Assembly: GCF_003710085.1 (NCBI RefSeq)
Contig: NZ_CP033324.1
Coordinates: 3,845,501 to 3,909,500, forward strand
Origin: Nocardioides pantholopis
Lineage (GTDB): Bacteria > Actinomycetota > Actinomycetes > Propionibacteriales > Nocardioidaceae
Direction: 5' to 3'
Length of the DNA stretch: 64,000 bases
Numbering within the stretch: the stretch's first letter is position 1; each line of letters starts with the position of its first letter. The position numbers and the translations under genes were made by a program. Positions 27,277-35,638 of the stretch are shown piece after piece. Under the pieces are notes generated by a model. It searched no databases and was not told the DNA's origin. It saw only the letters and a program-made list of their open reading frames with translations.

Positions 27277-28770
27277 GTGACCCGCCTCAACGCCACCCAG
27301 CTGATCGACCTGGTCCTCGACGACGGGTCCTGGTCCTCCTGGGACTCCCGGCCCGAGCGCGGCCGGATCAGCGAGCAGTACGCCGCGGACCTGGCCCGCG
27401 CCGAGGAGAAGAGCGGCGTCGACGAGGCGGTGCTCACCGGCGAGGGCCTGCTGAAGGGCCGCCGGGTCGCTGTCGTCATGGGCGAGTTCGGCTTCCTGGC
27501 CGGCTCGATCGGGCGGGCCGCCACCGACCGGCTGGTCACCGCGATCGAGCGCGCGACCACCGAGGGCCTGCCGCTGCTCGCCGGCCCGGTCAGCGGCGGC
27601 ACCCGCATGCAGGAGGGCACGCCCGCCTTCGTGCAGATGGTGCGGATCACCGCGGCCGTGGCCGCGCACAAGGACGCCGGCCTGCCGTACCTGGTCTACC
27701 TGCGCCACCCCACCACCGGCGGCGTGATGGCGTCCTGGGGCTCCCTGGGGCACGTCACCGTCGGCGAGCCCGGGGCGCTGCTGGGGTTCCTCGGCCCCCG
27801 GGTCTACGAGGCGCTGTACGGCAAGGAGTTCCCGCAGGGCGTGCAGACCGCGGAGAACCTCCACGAGCGCGGCATCATCGACGCCGTCGTCGCCCCGGAG
27901 GACATCGCCGAGATCCTGGACCGGGCGCTGACGATCCTGATGGCGCCCCGGCAGGGCATCGAGCCGGTCGCGCGACCCGCGGACGCCTTCTACGACGGCA
28001 CCCCCGACATCGAGACCTGGGACGCGGTCGTCCGCTCCCGCCGCACCGACCGCCCCGGCGTGCGCGGGCTGCTGCGGCACGCCGCCAGCGACGTGGTGCC
28101 GCTCAACGGCACCGGCCAGGGCGAGCAGGACCCCGGGCTGTTCATCGCGCTGGTCCGCTTCGGCCAGGCGCCGTGCGTCTTCCTCGGCCAGGACCGGCGC
28201 ACCCAGGCCGGGCACCCGCTCGGCCCGGAGGCACTGCGCGAGGCCCGGCGCGGGATGCGGCTGGCCTCCGAGCTCGGGCTGCCGCTGCTCACGGTCATCG
28301 ACACCCAGGGCGCGGCGCTGTCGCCGGAGGCCGAGAACGGCGGCCTGGCCGGCGAGATCGCCCGCTGCCTCTCCGACCTGGTCACGCTGGACGCCCCGAC
28401 CCTGTCCCTGATGCTCGGCGAGGGCACCGGCGGCGGCGCCCTGGCCCTGCTGCCGGCCGACCGGGTCGTGGCCGCCCAGCACGCCTGGCTCTCCCCCCTC
28501 CCGCCGGAGGGGGCCAGCGCGATCGTGCACCGCGACATCGAGCACGCTCCCGAGATGGCGCGGGCGCAGCGGGTCCGGGCCCAGGACCTGGCCGCGCTCG
28601 GCATCGTGGACCTGATCGTCGCCGAGCGGCCGGACGCCGCCGAGGAGCCGGAGGCCTTCTGCCGGCGCGTCGGCGCGGTGCTCGAGCACGAGCTCGCCGG
28701 CCTGCTGAGCTCCGGCGCCGGGTCCCCGGGCGACCGGGCCCGCCGCTACCTGGGCCGCCCGGAGCAGTGA
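27277..28770 (+). CDS. Acyl-CoA carboxylase carboxyltransferase, fused beta and alpha halves (AccD3-like)
   Basis: 497 residues. Both crotonase-like halves are present in one chain. The AccD-type half (about 30-240) has GEFGFLAGSIGRAATDRL and GPVSGGTRMQEGTPAFVQM. The AccA-type half (about 250-497) has QDRRTQAGHPLGPEALREARR and TQGAALSPEAENGGLAGEIAR. The zinc ribbon of E. coli AccD is absent. This is the architecture of mycobacterial AccD3. It transfers carboxyl from biotin to an acyl-CoA; no biotin carboxylase is adjacent, so it must use a subunit encoded elsewhere. Confidence 0.88.
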   Translation: MTRLNATQLIDLVLDDGSWSSWDSRPERGRISEQYAADLARAEEKSGVDEAVLTGEGLLKGRRVAVVMGEFGFLAGSIGRAATDRLVTAIERATTEGLPLLAGPVSGGTRMQEGTPAFVQMVRITAAVAAHKDAGLPYLVYLRHPTTGGVMASWGSLGHVTVGEPGALLGFLGPRVYEALYGKEFPQGVQTAENLHERGIIDAVVAPEDIAEILDRALTILMAPRQGIEPVARPADAFYDGTPDIETWDAVVRSRRTDRPGVRGLLRHAASDVVPLNGTGQGEQDPGLFIALVRFGQAPCVFLGQDRRTQAGHPLGPEALREARRGMRLASELGLPLLTVIDTQGAALSPEAENGGLAGEIARCLSDLVTLDAPTLSLMLGEGTGGGALALLPADRVVAAQHAWLSPLPPEGASAIVHRDIEHAPEMARAQRVRAQDLAALGIVDLIVAERPDAAEEPEAFCRRVGAVLEHELAGLLSSGAGSPGDRARRYLGRPEQ

Positions 28771-28790
28771 CCCCGGGCACCCGGGGCCGC

Positions 28791-28796
28791 TAGGTT
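28791..28796 (+). promoter_or_regulatory. Putative -10 box, leaderless GNAT/MFS operon mRNA
   Basis: TAGGTT, six bases, then the GTG at 28803. Confidence 0.55.
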
Positions 28797-28802
28797 TCCG
28801 GG

Positions 28803-29315
28803 GTGCCCACCCTGCGACCGATCACCCCGGCCGACGTCGAGGCCGTCCTGGCCCTCAACCAGCGCGACGTCGTCCTGCTCTCCCCGCTGGACGCCGCCCG
28901 GCTCGAGCGGCTGCGCGGCTGGGCGGACCGGGCCGACGTGGTCGACGTCGACGGCGAGGTCGCCGGCTTCTTCCTGACCTTCGGGCCCGGGACGCCGTAC
29001 GACGGCGGCAACTACCGCTGGTACGCCGAGCGGTACGGCGAGCAGTTCTACTACCTGGACCGGATCGTGCTCGACCCTCGGTTCCGCCGCCGCGGCCTGG
29101 GTGGGCTGGTCTACGACGCCGTCGAGCGGGACGCCGCGGCGTACAGCCGGCTCACGCTGGAGGTGAACACCGACCCCCCGAACGAGCCGTCGCTGGCCTT
29201 CCACGCCCGGCGCGGCTTCGTCCAGGTCGGGGAGCGGGACTACGGGGACGGCACGCTGGTCGCGATGCTGGTCAAGGAGCTCGTGGCGCCCGACGCCGGG
29301 CCGACGCCCCGGTGA
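28803..29315 (+). CDS. GNAT-family N-acetyltransferase
   Basis: 170 residues, GTG start. It has the GNAT core: N-terminal LRPITPADVEAVLALNQRD, central YYLDRIVLDPRFRRRGLGGLVYDAV with the acetyl-CoA loop RRRGLG, and C-terminal FHARRGFVQVGERD. The acceptor is unknown. It overlaps the MFS gene by four bases, a common pairing of a drug-modifying or metabolite-modifying enzyme with an exporter. Confidence 0.88.
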   Translation: MPTLRPITPADVEAVLALNQRDVVLLSPLDAARLERLRGWADRADVVDVDGEVAGFFLTFGPGTPYDGGNYRWYAERYGEQFYYLDRIVLDPRFRRRGLGGLVYDAVERDAAAYSRLTLEVNTDPPNEPSLAFHARRGFVQVGERDYGDGTLVAMLVKELVAPDAGPTPR

Positions 29316-30514
29316 GCGGCGGCTCCGCCGGGCGGCGGGGGCTGCCGGCAACGATCTACCTGCTGGCCGTCGCCACGTTCGTGGTCGGCACCGACAAGGA
29401 CCTGCTGGTCGGGATCCTGCCCGAGCTCAGCGCCGACCTCGACACCAGCGCGGGGCTGGTGGTGCAGCTCGCGACGGTCTTCGCCCTGACGTACGCCGTC
29501 GCCGCTCCCGTGCTGGCCGTGACCCTCGCCGGCTGGCCCCGCCGCCGGCTGATGCTGGCCGCGCTCGGCGTGTTCACGGCCGGGAACCTGCTGTGCGCCC
29601 TGGCCCCGAGCTACGAGGTGCTGCTGGCCGGGCGGGTCGTGGCGGCCCTCGGCGCGGCCGCGTTCACCCCCACCGCGGCGGCCGCGGGCGCCGCCGCCGC
29701 GGGCCCGGACCGCTCCGGGCGGGCGCTCGCGGTCGTCTTCGCTGGCTTCTCGCTGGCCTCGGTCGCCGGGGTCCCGCTCGGGACGCTGGTCGGGCAGCAG
29801 GCCGGCTGGCGCTGGGTCTTCGCGACCATCGCCGGCCTCGGGATCCTGGTCGCGCTCGGGCTGGCCCGGTTCCTCGGCCCGCAGGCCCCCGGGCAGGTGG
29901 CCGGGCTCGCGGACCGGGTCGCGGTGCTGCGCGACGCCCGGGTCCGGCGGGTGCTCGCGGTCTCCGGGACCGCCCAGGCCGCCGGGTTCGCGTTCTTCCT
30001 CCTGGTCAGCCTGCACGCCGAGCACGTCACCGGCGACGCCGCGCTGGTCCCGCTGCTGGTGCTCTGCTTCGGGCTGTTCGGGCTGGCCGGGACCTGGGCC
30101 GCCGGGCGGGCCAGCGACCGCGCCGACCCGGTCCTCGCCCTGCGCGCCGCGGTCGCGCTCGCGGCGCTCGCGCTGCTGGCGATGCCGCTGCTCGCCCGCG
30201 GCCCGGTCAGCCTGGTCGCGCTGGTCTCGGTGTGGGCCTTCGCCCAGTGGGCCATCACCGTGCCCGTCCAGGCGTGCCTGCTGCGGCTGCAGCCCGCCAC
30301 CGGATCGATCGCGGTCTCGCTGAACTCCTCGGCGATGTACCTGGGCAGCGCGGTCGCCGGCCTGGTCGCGGCCGGCGCCGCCGGCACCGTGGGCATCGGC
30401 TGGCTGCCCGGCGTCGCGGGGCTGCTGCTCGCGCTCGCCGGCGCCCTCGCGCTGACGATCCGGCTGCGGCCGGCGACCGGCCAGGCGGCGGCCGGGGTGC
30501 CGCTGCCGACCTGA
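29312..30514 (+). CDS. MFS exporter (DHA1/AraJ-like)
   Basis: 400 residues, 12 predicted membrane segments. It has TDKDLLVGILPELSADL at the first loop, GWPRRRLMLAALGVFTAGN as the conserved loop 2-3, and GVPLGTLVGQQAGWRWVF around segment 5, all typical of the DHA1 drug or sugar efflux group. GTG start overlapping the GNAT stop. Substrate unknown. Confidence 0.9.
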   Translation: MSGGSAGRRGLPATIYLLAVATFVVGTDKDLLVGILPELSADLDTSAGLVVQLATVFALTYAVAAPVLAVTLAGWPRRRLMLAALGVFTAGNLLCALAPSYEVLLAGRVVAALGAAAFTPTAAAAGAAAAGPDRSGRALAVVFAGFSLASVAGVPLGTLVGQQAGWRWVFATIAGLGILVALGLARFLGPQAPGQVAGLADRVAVLRDARVRRVLAVSGTAQAAGFAFFLLVSLHAEHVTGDAALVPLLVLCFGLFGLAGTWAAGRASDRADPVLALRAAVALAALALLAMPLLARGPVSLVALVSVWAFAQWAITVPVQACLLRLQPATGSIAVSLNSSAMYLGSAVAGLVAAGAAGTVGIGWLPGVAGLLLALAGALALTIRLRPATGQAAAGVPLPT

Positions 30515-30529
30515 GCGGCTCGGCCGCTC
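30513..30529. terminator. Small hairpin between convergent MFS and DUF2804 genes
   Basis: GAGCGGC-tcg-GCCGCTC, 7-bp stem, overlapping the MFS stop and five bases from the DUF2804 stop. Confidence 0.5.
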
Positions 30530-30533
30530 CGCC

Positions 30534-31511
30534 TCACCAGCGGTTGCGGGCCTCCTCCGCCCAGCCGACCAGCCCCGCGAGGTCGACCCGCTCCCCGTCG
30601 TCGGTGGCCGCCCAGCCGGTGAAGTGGCCGAAGCACTGGTGGGTCTCCCCGGCGAGCACGACCAGGCTGGTCCGGGCGACCCGCTCGTGGAAGGGGTGGA
30701 ACGTCGCCTCGACCCGCTCGCCGCGGATCCGCCACGGCCGCAGCCAGTCCTCGCGGTCGTACTCCCAGGCCAGCTCCTCGCCGATCTTGTGCAGCCGGCC
30801 GTCGACGAGCACGGCGTTCTCGGTCGTGGCGGTGCCGGCGGTCCACCGGCCGCCGAGCTGGATGCCCCGCCCGGCCGCGCTGCCGGCGGCCCAGTTCCAC
30901 GTCATCGAGTACGGCCACCGGCCGCGGCCGTGGTCGAGCACCGCCCAGGACTCCCCGGCGGGCACGTCGTACGTCGTCCCGGCGAGCGTGAGCCGGCCGG
31001 TGACGGGGCGGGCCAGGTCCTTGACGGTGTACTGGAAGAGCCGGTCGCTCCACGGCACCACCACGCCCAGCGAGTCCTGCCCGGGCACGACTGCCACTGT
31101 CAGGTCGAGGGTCAGGTCGGGCGCGGTGGCCCGGATCGTGGTCCGCTCGTGGTCCTGGTCGAACACGAACGCGGTGCTGGCGCCGGACGCCTGCACCCCG
31201 CCGACCCCGCAGCGCTCCGGCAGCTCGACGCCCCGCGCGAGCGGCACCACGTCGTCGTGCACGGTCTCCACCCCGCTCGCCCGGTCCAGCACGTAGATGC
31301 CGAGCACCCCGGCGTAGTCCAGGGAGGAGACCACCAGCCCGACCACGTGGTCGGGGGTGACCACCCCCCAGTACTCCCAGCGCTTGGTCCGGCCCCACCC
31401 CCGCAGGTTGGCGCGGTGCAGCGGCCGCCGGGTCCACCCCACCGCCTCGGGGGCCAGCCGGCCGGACGGCAGGCACAGGTCGACGGGCTCGGTGATCTCG
31501 CGCTCGGGCAC
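30534..31511 (-). CDS. DUF2804 domain protein
   Basis: 325 residues. It matches the DUF2804 family by its start EITEPVDLCLPSGRL, then RTKRWEYWGVVTPDHVVGLVVSSLDYAG, a central AVLDHGRGRWPYSMTWNWA and an ending HFTGWAATDDGE. It is a beta-rich lipocalin-like fold related to tocopherol cyclase/hydratase-like proteins. No signal peptide; function unknown. The GTG at 31511 was chosen because CACACT lies seven bases upstream; a GTG 17 codons earlier has no signal. Confidence 0.85.
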   Translation of the reverse strand: MPEREITEPVDLCLPSGRLAPEAVGWTRRPLHRANLRGWGRTKRWEYWGVVTPDHVVGLVVSSLDYAGVLGIYVLDRASGVETVHDDVVPLARGVELPERCGVGGVQASGASTAFVFDQDHERTTIRATAPDLTLDLTVAVVPGQDSLGVVVPWSDRLFQYTVKDLARPVTGRLTLAGTTYDVPAGESWAVLDHGRGRWPYSMTWNWAAGSAAGRGIQLGGRWTAGTATTENAVLVDGRLHKIGEELAWEYDREDWLRPWRIRGERVEATFHPFHERVARTSLVVLAGETHQCFGHFTGWAATDDGERVDLAGLVGWAEEARNRW

Positions 31512-31518
31512 GGGCCCC

Positions 31519-31524
31519 AGTGTG
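31519..31524 (-). promoter_or_regulatory. Putative -10 box, leaderless DUF2804 mRNA
   Basis: CACACT, seven bases, then the GTG at 31511. Confidence 0.4.
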
Positions 31525-31698
31525 CCGTCTGGGTGCCGCCGTCTGGTGGCCGCCGAGAGCACCGGTCCGGCCGCCGCGCAAGGTCACGAACGTCTCATCG
31601 ACTTCGAGTCGCCCGATCGAGAACGCCGCGGCTAGCGTTCGGGCGGCCGCCGAGCCGCCCCCTCCGCGGAGCCGGCTCCGGCCCGACCCAGGCTCCGG

Positions 31699-31730
31699 CC
31701 CGCCGGGGGACTTCCAGATCCCCCGGCGGG
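31699..31730. terminator. 12-bp perfect hairpin downstream of the BCKDH operon
   Basis: CCCGCCGGGGGA, loop cttccaga, TCCCCCGGCGGG. It lies 78 bases after the E2 stop and directly abuts the 26-bp tandem array; no T-run. The 296-base gap 31512-31807 otherwise holds only this, the array and an unremarkable stretch before the DUF2804 start. Confidence 0.65.
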
Positions 31731-31815
31731 TCGGTCACGACCCGGTCAGTAGAGGGTCGGTCACGACCCGGTCAGCAGAGGGTCGGTCACGACCCGGTCA
31801 GCAGAGGTCAGTAGA
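31728..31815. repeat. Three 26-bp tandem hairpin repeats at the 3' end of the E2 gene
   Basis: Copies at 31728-31753, 31754-31779 and 31780-31805. Each contains GGGTCG-gtca-CGACCC, a self-complementary core, followed by GGTCAGCAGA. A fourth partial copy (GGTCAGTAGA, 31806-31815) includes the stop codon and last codons of the E2 gene. The array therefore looks like a duplication of the gene end plus a hairpin, and probably acts as a multi-hairpin terminator or mRNA end protector. Confidence 0.8.
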
Positions 31816-33301
31816 GCAGCGCCGTCCCCGGGTCCTCGAGGATCCCGGCCACGTCGGCCAGGAACCGGGAGCCCTTCTCGCCGTCGATGTGACGGTGGTC
31901 GAAGGACAGCGAGAGCTGCATGACCTCGCGGGGCACCACCGCGTCGCCGACCACCCATGGCATCCGCCGGATGGCCCCGACGCACAGGATCGCGGACTCG
32001 CCGGGGTTGATGATCGGGGTCCCGCCGTCGACGCCGAAGACCCCGACGTTGGTGATCGTGAAGGTCCCCCCGCTCATCTGCGCGGGCTGGGTGCGGCCCT
32101 CGCGGGCGGTCGCGGTGAGCTCGTTGAGGGCCCCGGCGAGGTCCGGCAGCGCGAGGTCCTGGGCGTCCCGGACGTTCGGGACGACCAGCCCGCGCGGGGT
32201 GGCCGCGGCGATGCCGAGGTTCACGTAGTGCTTGAGGACGACCTCGCCGGCCTCCTCGTCCCAGAACGAGTTGATCTCCGGCGTACGCCGGATCGCGAGC
32301 AGCGCGGCGCGGGCCACGACCAGCAGCGGGGAGATCCGGACCTCGCGCAGCTCGCGCCGCTCCCGGAGCCGGTCGACCAGCTCCATGGTGCGGGTCACGT
32401 CCACGGTGAGCCACTCGGTCACGTGCGGCGCGGTGAACGCCGAGCTCACCATCGCCGTGGCCATCATCTTCCGCACGCCCTTGATCGGCTCGCGGGTCTC
32501 CCGGGCCCCGGCTGTCGAGCCGCCCCCGGTGGTCGAGCCGCCCCCGGTGGTCGAGCCGCCCCCGGTGGTCGAGCCGCGAGCGCCAGCGAGCGTGTCGAGA
32601 CCCGTGTCATGACCCAGCGCGGCCGCGGCGGCCTCGACCTCCGCCCGGGTCACCACGCCGTCCTCGCGGGTGGGCGTGATCGTGCCCAGGTCGACGCCGA
32701 GGTCCTTGGCGAGCTTGCGCACCGGCGGCTTGGCCAGCGTCCGGGCGGGGCGCTCGGCCACCCGCGCGGGGGTCGCCGGGACGGCCGGCTCGTCGACCTC
32801 GACGACCTCCTGGGACTGGGCGCCACCGGGGGCGAACGCCCCCTGGACCTGCATCTGGGTCGCGGCGGCCGACAGCGTGGGCGGGGACGCCGAGCCGGTG
32901 CGCGGGCGGCGGACCGGCCCCCGGTCGGCCTTGGAGCGGCCGACCAGGCTCTCGCCCTCGCCGCCGCCGCTCGCCGCCGGGTTCGACAGGTCGATCTCCA
33001 TCGGCGGCGCCTCGCCACCGGTGTCGGCGTCAGAGCCGGAGCCGGGCCCGGTGCCGGACCCCGCGGCGGGCTCGCCGATCGCGATGATCGGGGTGCCGAC
33101 CGGGACGGTCGCGCCCTCGGCCACCAGCAGTGCCGTCACCGCGCCGGCGTACGGCGAGGGGAGCTCGACCAGCGACTTCGCGGTCTCGATCTCGACGATC
33201 ACGTCGTTGACGGCGATCACGTCGCCGACCTTGACCTTCCAGGAGACGATCTCGGCCTCGATCAGGCCCTCGCCGACGTCGGGCAGCTTGTACTCGGGCA
33301 C
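31808..33301 (-). CDS. bkdC: Branched-chain 2-oxoacid dehydrogenase E2 (dihydrolipoyl acyltransferase)
   Basis: 497 residues, GTG start with GAGAGGG upstream. Lipoyl domain 1-75 with the lipoylated Lys in EIETAKSLVE; long Gly/Ser/Pro linker; E1/E3-binding domain around 205-240 (PPVRKLAKDLGVDLG); second linker; catalytic domain with SFDHRHIDGEKG (active His and Asp). It moves acyl groups from E1 to CoA. Odd feature: the second linker at about 245-263 is three GGGSTT units encoded by a tandem 18-bp piece of the dispersed TCGA-core repeat. Third gene of E1alpha-E1beta-E2. Confidence 0.95.
   Translation of the reverse strand: MPEYKLPDVGEGLIEAEIVSWKVKVGDVIAVNDVIVEIETAKSLVELPSPYAGAVTALLVAEGATVPVGTPIIAIGEPAAGSGTGPGSGSDADTGGEAPPMEIDLSNPAASGGGEGESLVGRSKADRGPVRRPRTGSASPPTLSAAATQMQVQGAFAPGGAQSQEVVEVDEPAVPATPARVAERPARTLAKPPVRKLAKDLGVDLGTITPTREDGVVTRAEVEAAAAALGHDTGLDTLAGARGSTTGGGSTTGGGSTTGGGSTAGARETREPIKGVRKMMATAMVSSAFTAPHVTEWLTVDVTRTMELVDRLRERRELREVRISPLLVVARAALLAIRRTPEINSFWDEEAGEVVLKHYVNLGIAAATPRGLVVPNVRDAQDLALPDLAGALNELTATAREGRTQPAQMSGGTFTITNVGVFGVDGGTPIINPGESAILCVGAIRRMPWVVGDAVVPREVMQLSLSFDHRHIDGEKGSRFLADVAGILEDPGTALLY
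32512..32603. repeat. In-frame copy of the dispersed TCGA-core repeat inside the E2 gene
   Basis: An 18-bp unit (GTCGAGCCGCCCCCGGTG) is repeated three times at 32514-32567. A further GTCGAGCC then leads into a unit end GAGCGTGTCGAGACCC (32588-32603), the same end seen left of the HNH gene. The whole piece is translated without a frame break. Confidence 0.85.
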
Positions 33302-33312
33302 CGCGATCCCTC

Positions 33313-34293
33313 TCAGAAGTCCATGGCTCGGTCGACGGCGTCCAGCAGCCGGTCCAGGTCGGGGAGGAAGTCCTCCTCGATCCGGGACGCGGGGTACGGC
33401 GTGTCGAAGCCGCCGACCCGCAGCACCGGGGCCTCCAGGGCGTAGAAGCACTCCTCGGTGATCCGGGCCGCGAGCTCGGCGCCCATGCCGAGGTTCACGT
33501 GCGCCTCGTGGCAGACCACCGCCCGGCCGGTGCGGCGCACCGAGTCCAGGACCGGGACCATGTCCAGCGGGGAGAGCGTGCGCAGGTCGATGACCTCCAG
33601 CGAGCGGCCGTCGGTGGCGGCCGCCTCGGCGGCGTGCATCGCGGTCTTCACCGTCGGCCCGTAGGCGAGCACGGTGACGTCGGTGCCGGAGCGCACCACC
33701 CGGGAGGTGAACAGCGGCTCCGGGGTCGCGGTCTCGTCGAGGTCGGCCTTGTCGGCGTGGTACTGCCGCTTGGGCTCGAGGAAGACCACCGGGTCGTCGC
33801 TGGCGATGGCCTGCTGGATCATCCAGTAGCCGTCGACCGGGTTGGAGCAGGCGACGACCTTGATGCCGGGCGTGTGCGCGAACTGCGCCTCCGGGGACTC
33901 CGAGTGGTGCTCGACGGCGCCGATGCCGCCGCCGAACGGGATCCGGATCACCATCGGCAGCGGGGAGCGGCCCTTGCTGCGGTAGTGCATCTTCGCGACC
34001 TGGCACACGATCTGGTCGTAGGCCGGGTAGACGAACCCGTCGAACTGGATCTCGACCACCGGGCGGTAGCCGCGCAGCGCCAGCCCGACCGCCGTACCGA
34101 CGATGCCGGACTCGGCCAGCGGGGAGTCGATGACCCGGTCCTCGCCGAAGTCCTTCTGCAGGCCGTCGGTGATCCGGAAGACGCCGCCGAGCTTGCCGAC
34201 GTCCTCGCCCATCAGCAGGACCTTGTCGTCGTCCTCCATCGCCTTGCGCAGGCCCAGGTTGAGGCCCTTCGCGAGCGTGATCCGCTGGCTCAT
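33313..34293 (-). CDS. bkdB: Branched-chain 2-oxoacid dehydrogenase E1 beta subunit
   Basis: 326 residues, the usual length. It has the transketolase-like pyrimidine-binding start (LMGEDVGKLGGVFRITDGL), the RVIDSPLAESGIVGTAVGLALRG block, RIPFGGGIGAVEHHSES and EVIDLRTLSPLD. The HHSES variant and absence of a fused E1 point to the branched-chain rather than the pyruvate enzyme. It forms an alpha2-beta2 decarboxylase with the upstream subunit; its ATG overlaps that stop by four bases. Confidence 0.95.
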   Translation of the reverse strand: MSQRITLAKGLNLGLRKAMEDDDKVLLMGEDVGKLGGVFRITDGLQKDFGEDRVIDSPLAESGIVGTAVGLALRGYRPVVEIQFDGFVYPAYDQIVCQVAKMHYRSKGRSPLPMVIRIPFGGGIGAVEHHSESPEAQFAHTPGIKVVACSNPVDGYWMIQQAIASDDPVVFLEPKRQYHADKADLDETATPEPLFTSRVVRSGTDVTVLAYGPTVKTAMHAAEAAATDGRSLEVIDLRTLSPLDMVPVLDSVRRTGRAVVCHEAHVNLGMGAELAARITEECFYALEAPVLRVGGFDTPYPASRIEEDFLPDLDRLLDAVDRAMDF

Positions 34294-35468
34294 CGCCTGC
34301 TCCCCTCGAAGGACTCGAGGTAGGCCTCGAAGCCGGCCCGCTGCGCGGCCAGCTCCTCGGTCTCCTCGGCGTAGACGTGGTCGAAGATCGCCAGCGGGCT
34401 GGGGTCCGGCATCGCCCGGCAGCCTTCCCGCAGCCGGGCCCCGAGCTCGTCGGCCTCCTCGCCGAGGGTCTCGAAGAAGGCGTCGTCGGCCAGCCCGTTG
34501 CGGCGCAGGTAGACCTCCACCCGGGCGATCGGGTCGCGCAGCTTCCAGCGCTCCACGTCGTCGGAGAGCCGGTAGCGGGTCGGGTCGTCGGTGGTCGTGT
34601 GCGCGCCCATCCGGTAGGTGTAGGCCTCCACGAACGTCGGGCCCTGGCCCTCCCGGGCCCGCTGCAGCGCGGCGCGGGTCACGGCGTAGGTCGCGAGCAC
34701 GTCGTTGCCGTCGACGCGGATGCCGGGGAAGCCGAAGCCGAGGGCCCGCTGGTAGAGCGGGATCCGGGACTGCCGCTCGATCGGCTCCGAGATCGCCCAC
34801 TGGTTGTTCTGGCAGAAGAAGACGACCGGGGCGTTGTAGGAGGCCGCGAAGATGAACGCCTCGTTGACGTCGCCCTGGGAGGAGGCCCCGTCGCCGAAGT
34901 GCGCCACGACCGCCGCGTCGCGCTCGGGGTCGCCGGTGCCGACCACGCCGTCGCGCTGCATGCCCATCGCGTAGCCGGTGGCGTGCAGGGTCTGCGCCCC
35001 GATCACGATCGTGTAGAGGCCGAAGTGGAACTCCTCGGGGTCCCAGGCGCCGTGGTCGACGCCGCGGAAGAGGCCGAGCAGCTTGAGCGGGTCGATCCCC
35101 CGGCACCAGGCGACGCCGTGCTCCCGATAGGTCGGGAAGACGTGGTCCTGCGGCCGCAGCGCCCGGCCGGCCCCGATCTGGGCGGCCTCCTGACCCAGCA
35201 GCTGGGCCCAGATGCCGAGCTCGCCGTGCCGCTGCAGGGCGGTCGCCTCGACGTCGAGACGGCGGACCAGGACCATGTCGCGGTAGAGCCCGCGGATCTC
35301 GTCGGCGTCGAAGTCCAGGTCGAACTCCGGGTGGTGCACACGTTCGCCCTCGGGGGTGAGCAGCTGGACGAGGTCGGGGCCGCCGTCCTGGTGCGAGGGC
35401 CCGAAGACCTCGGCGAGGTCCGGTCCGAAGCCCGGGTCTCCAGGGGAGGATGTCGATTCCTGCGTCAT
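34290..35468 (-). CDS. bkdA: Branched-chain 2-oxoacid dehydrogenase E1 alpha subunit
   Basis: 392 residues. The thiamine-diphosphate motif is GDGASSQGDVNEA followed by FFCQNNQWAIS; RYREHGV-type phosphate contacts appear as TYREHGVAWCRG; the regulatory-loop region YRMGAHTTTDDPTRYR is intact. It decarboxylates 2-oxoacids from Val, Leu and Ile. First gene of the operon, AAGGAG before the ATG. About 90 bases upstream lies a near-match to a CRP/GlxR site. Confidence 0.95.
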   Translation of the reverse strand: MTQESTSSPGDPGFGPDLAEVFGPSHQDGGPDLVQLLTPEGERVHHPEFDLDFDADEIRGLYRDMVLVRRLDVEATALQRHGELGIWAQLLGQEAAQIGAGRALRPQDHVFPTYREHGVAWCRGIDPLKLLGLFRGVDHGAWDPEEFHFGLYTIVIGAQTLHATGYAMGMQRDGVVGTGDPERDAAVVAHFGDGASSQGDVNEAFIFAASYNAPVVFFCQNNQWAISEPIERQSRIPLYQRALGFGFPGIRVDGNDVLATYAVTRAALQRAREGQGPTFVEAYTYRMGAHTTTDDPTRYRLSDDVERWKLRDPIARVEVYLRRNGLADDAFFETLGEEADELGARLREGCRAMPDPSPLAIFDHVYAEETEELAAQRAGFEAYLESFEGSRR

Positions 35469-35549
35469 GGCAGCACTCCTTCTGCTCTCCGGCCGCGGGG
35501 TCGCCGCACGCCGAGGGCGGGCGGGCGCAGGGCGCGGTGGTGGTGCACC

Positions 35550-35565
35550 TCTGTGACCCGGCCCA
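35550..35565 (-). promoter_or_regulatory. CRP/GlxR-like site upstream of the BCKDH operon
   Basis: TGTGA-cccggc-CCACA differs at one position from the TGTGA-N6-TCACA consensus. It sits about 80-100 bases upstream of the E1alpha ATG in the 170-base gap to the CDF gene. Confidence 0.3.
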
Positions 35566-35638
35566 CAAGTGGGATGCGCCCAACCTAGCGCCGCCCCGTG
35601 CGGGCGGCCAACCGGCCCCACCCCGGCGCGGAGCCGGC

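Noticed and set aside
31728..31805. 26-bp tandem units as a CRISPR array
   Set aside because: The units are directly adjacent without spacers; they are tandem hairpins.
31808..34006. Extension of the E2 frame across E1 beta
   Set aside because: The upstream 235 codons are the wrong frame of bkdB; the lipoyl domain starts at the GTG 33301 with its own Shine-Dalgarno.
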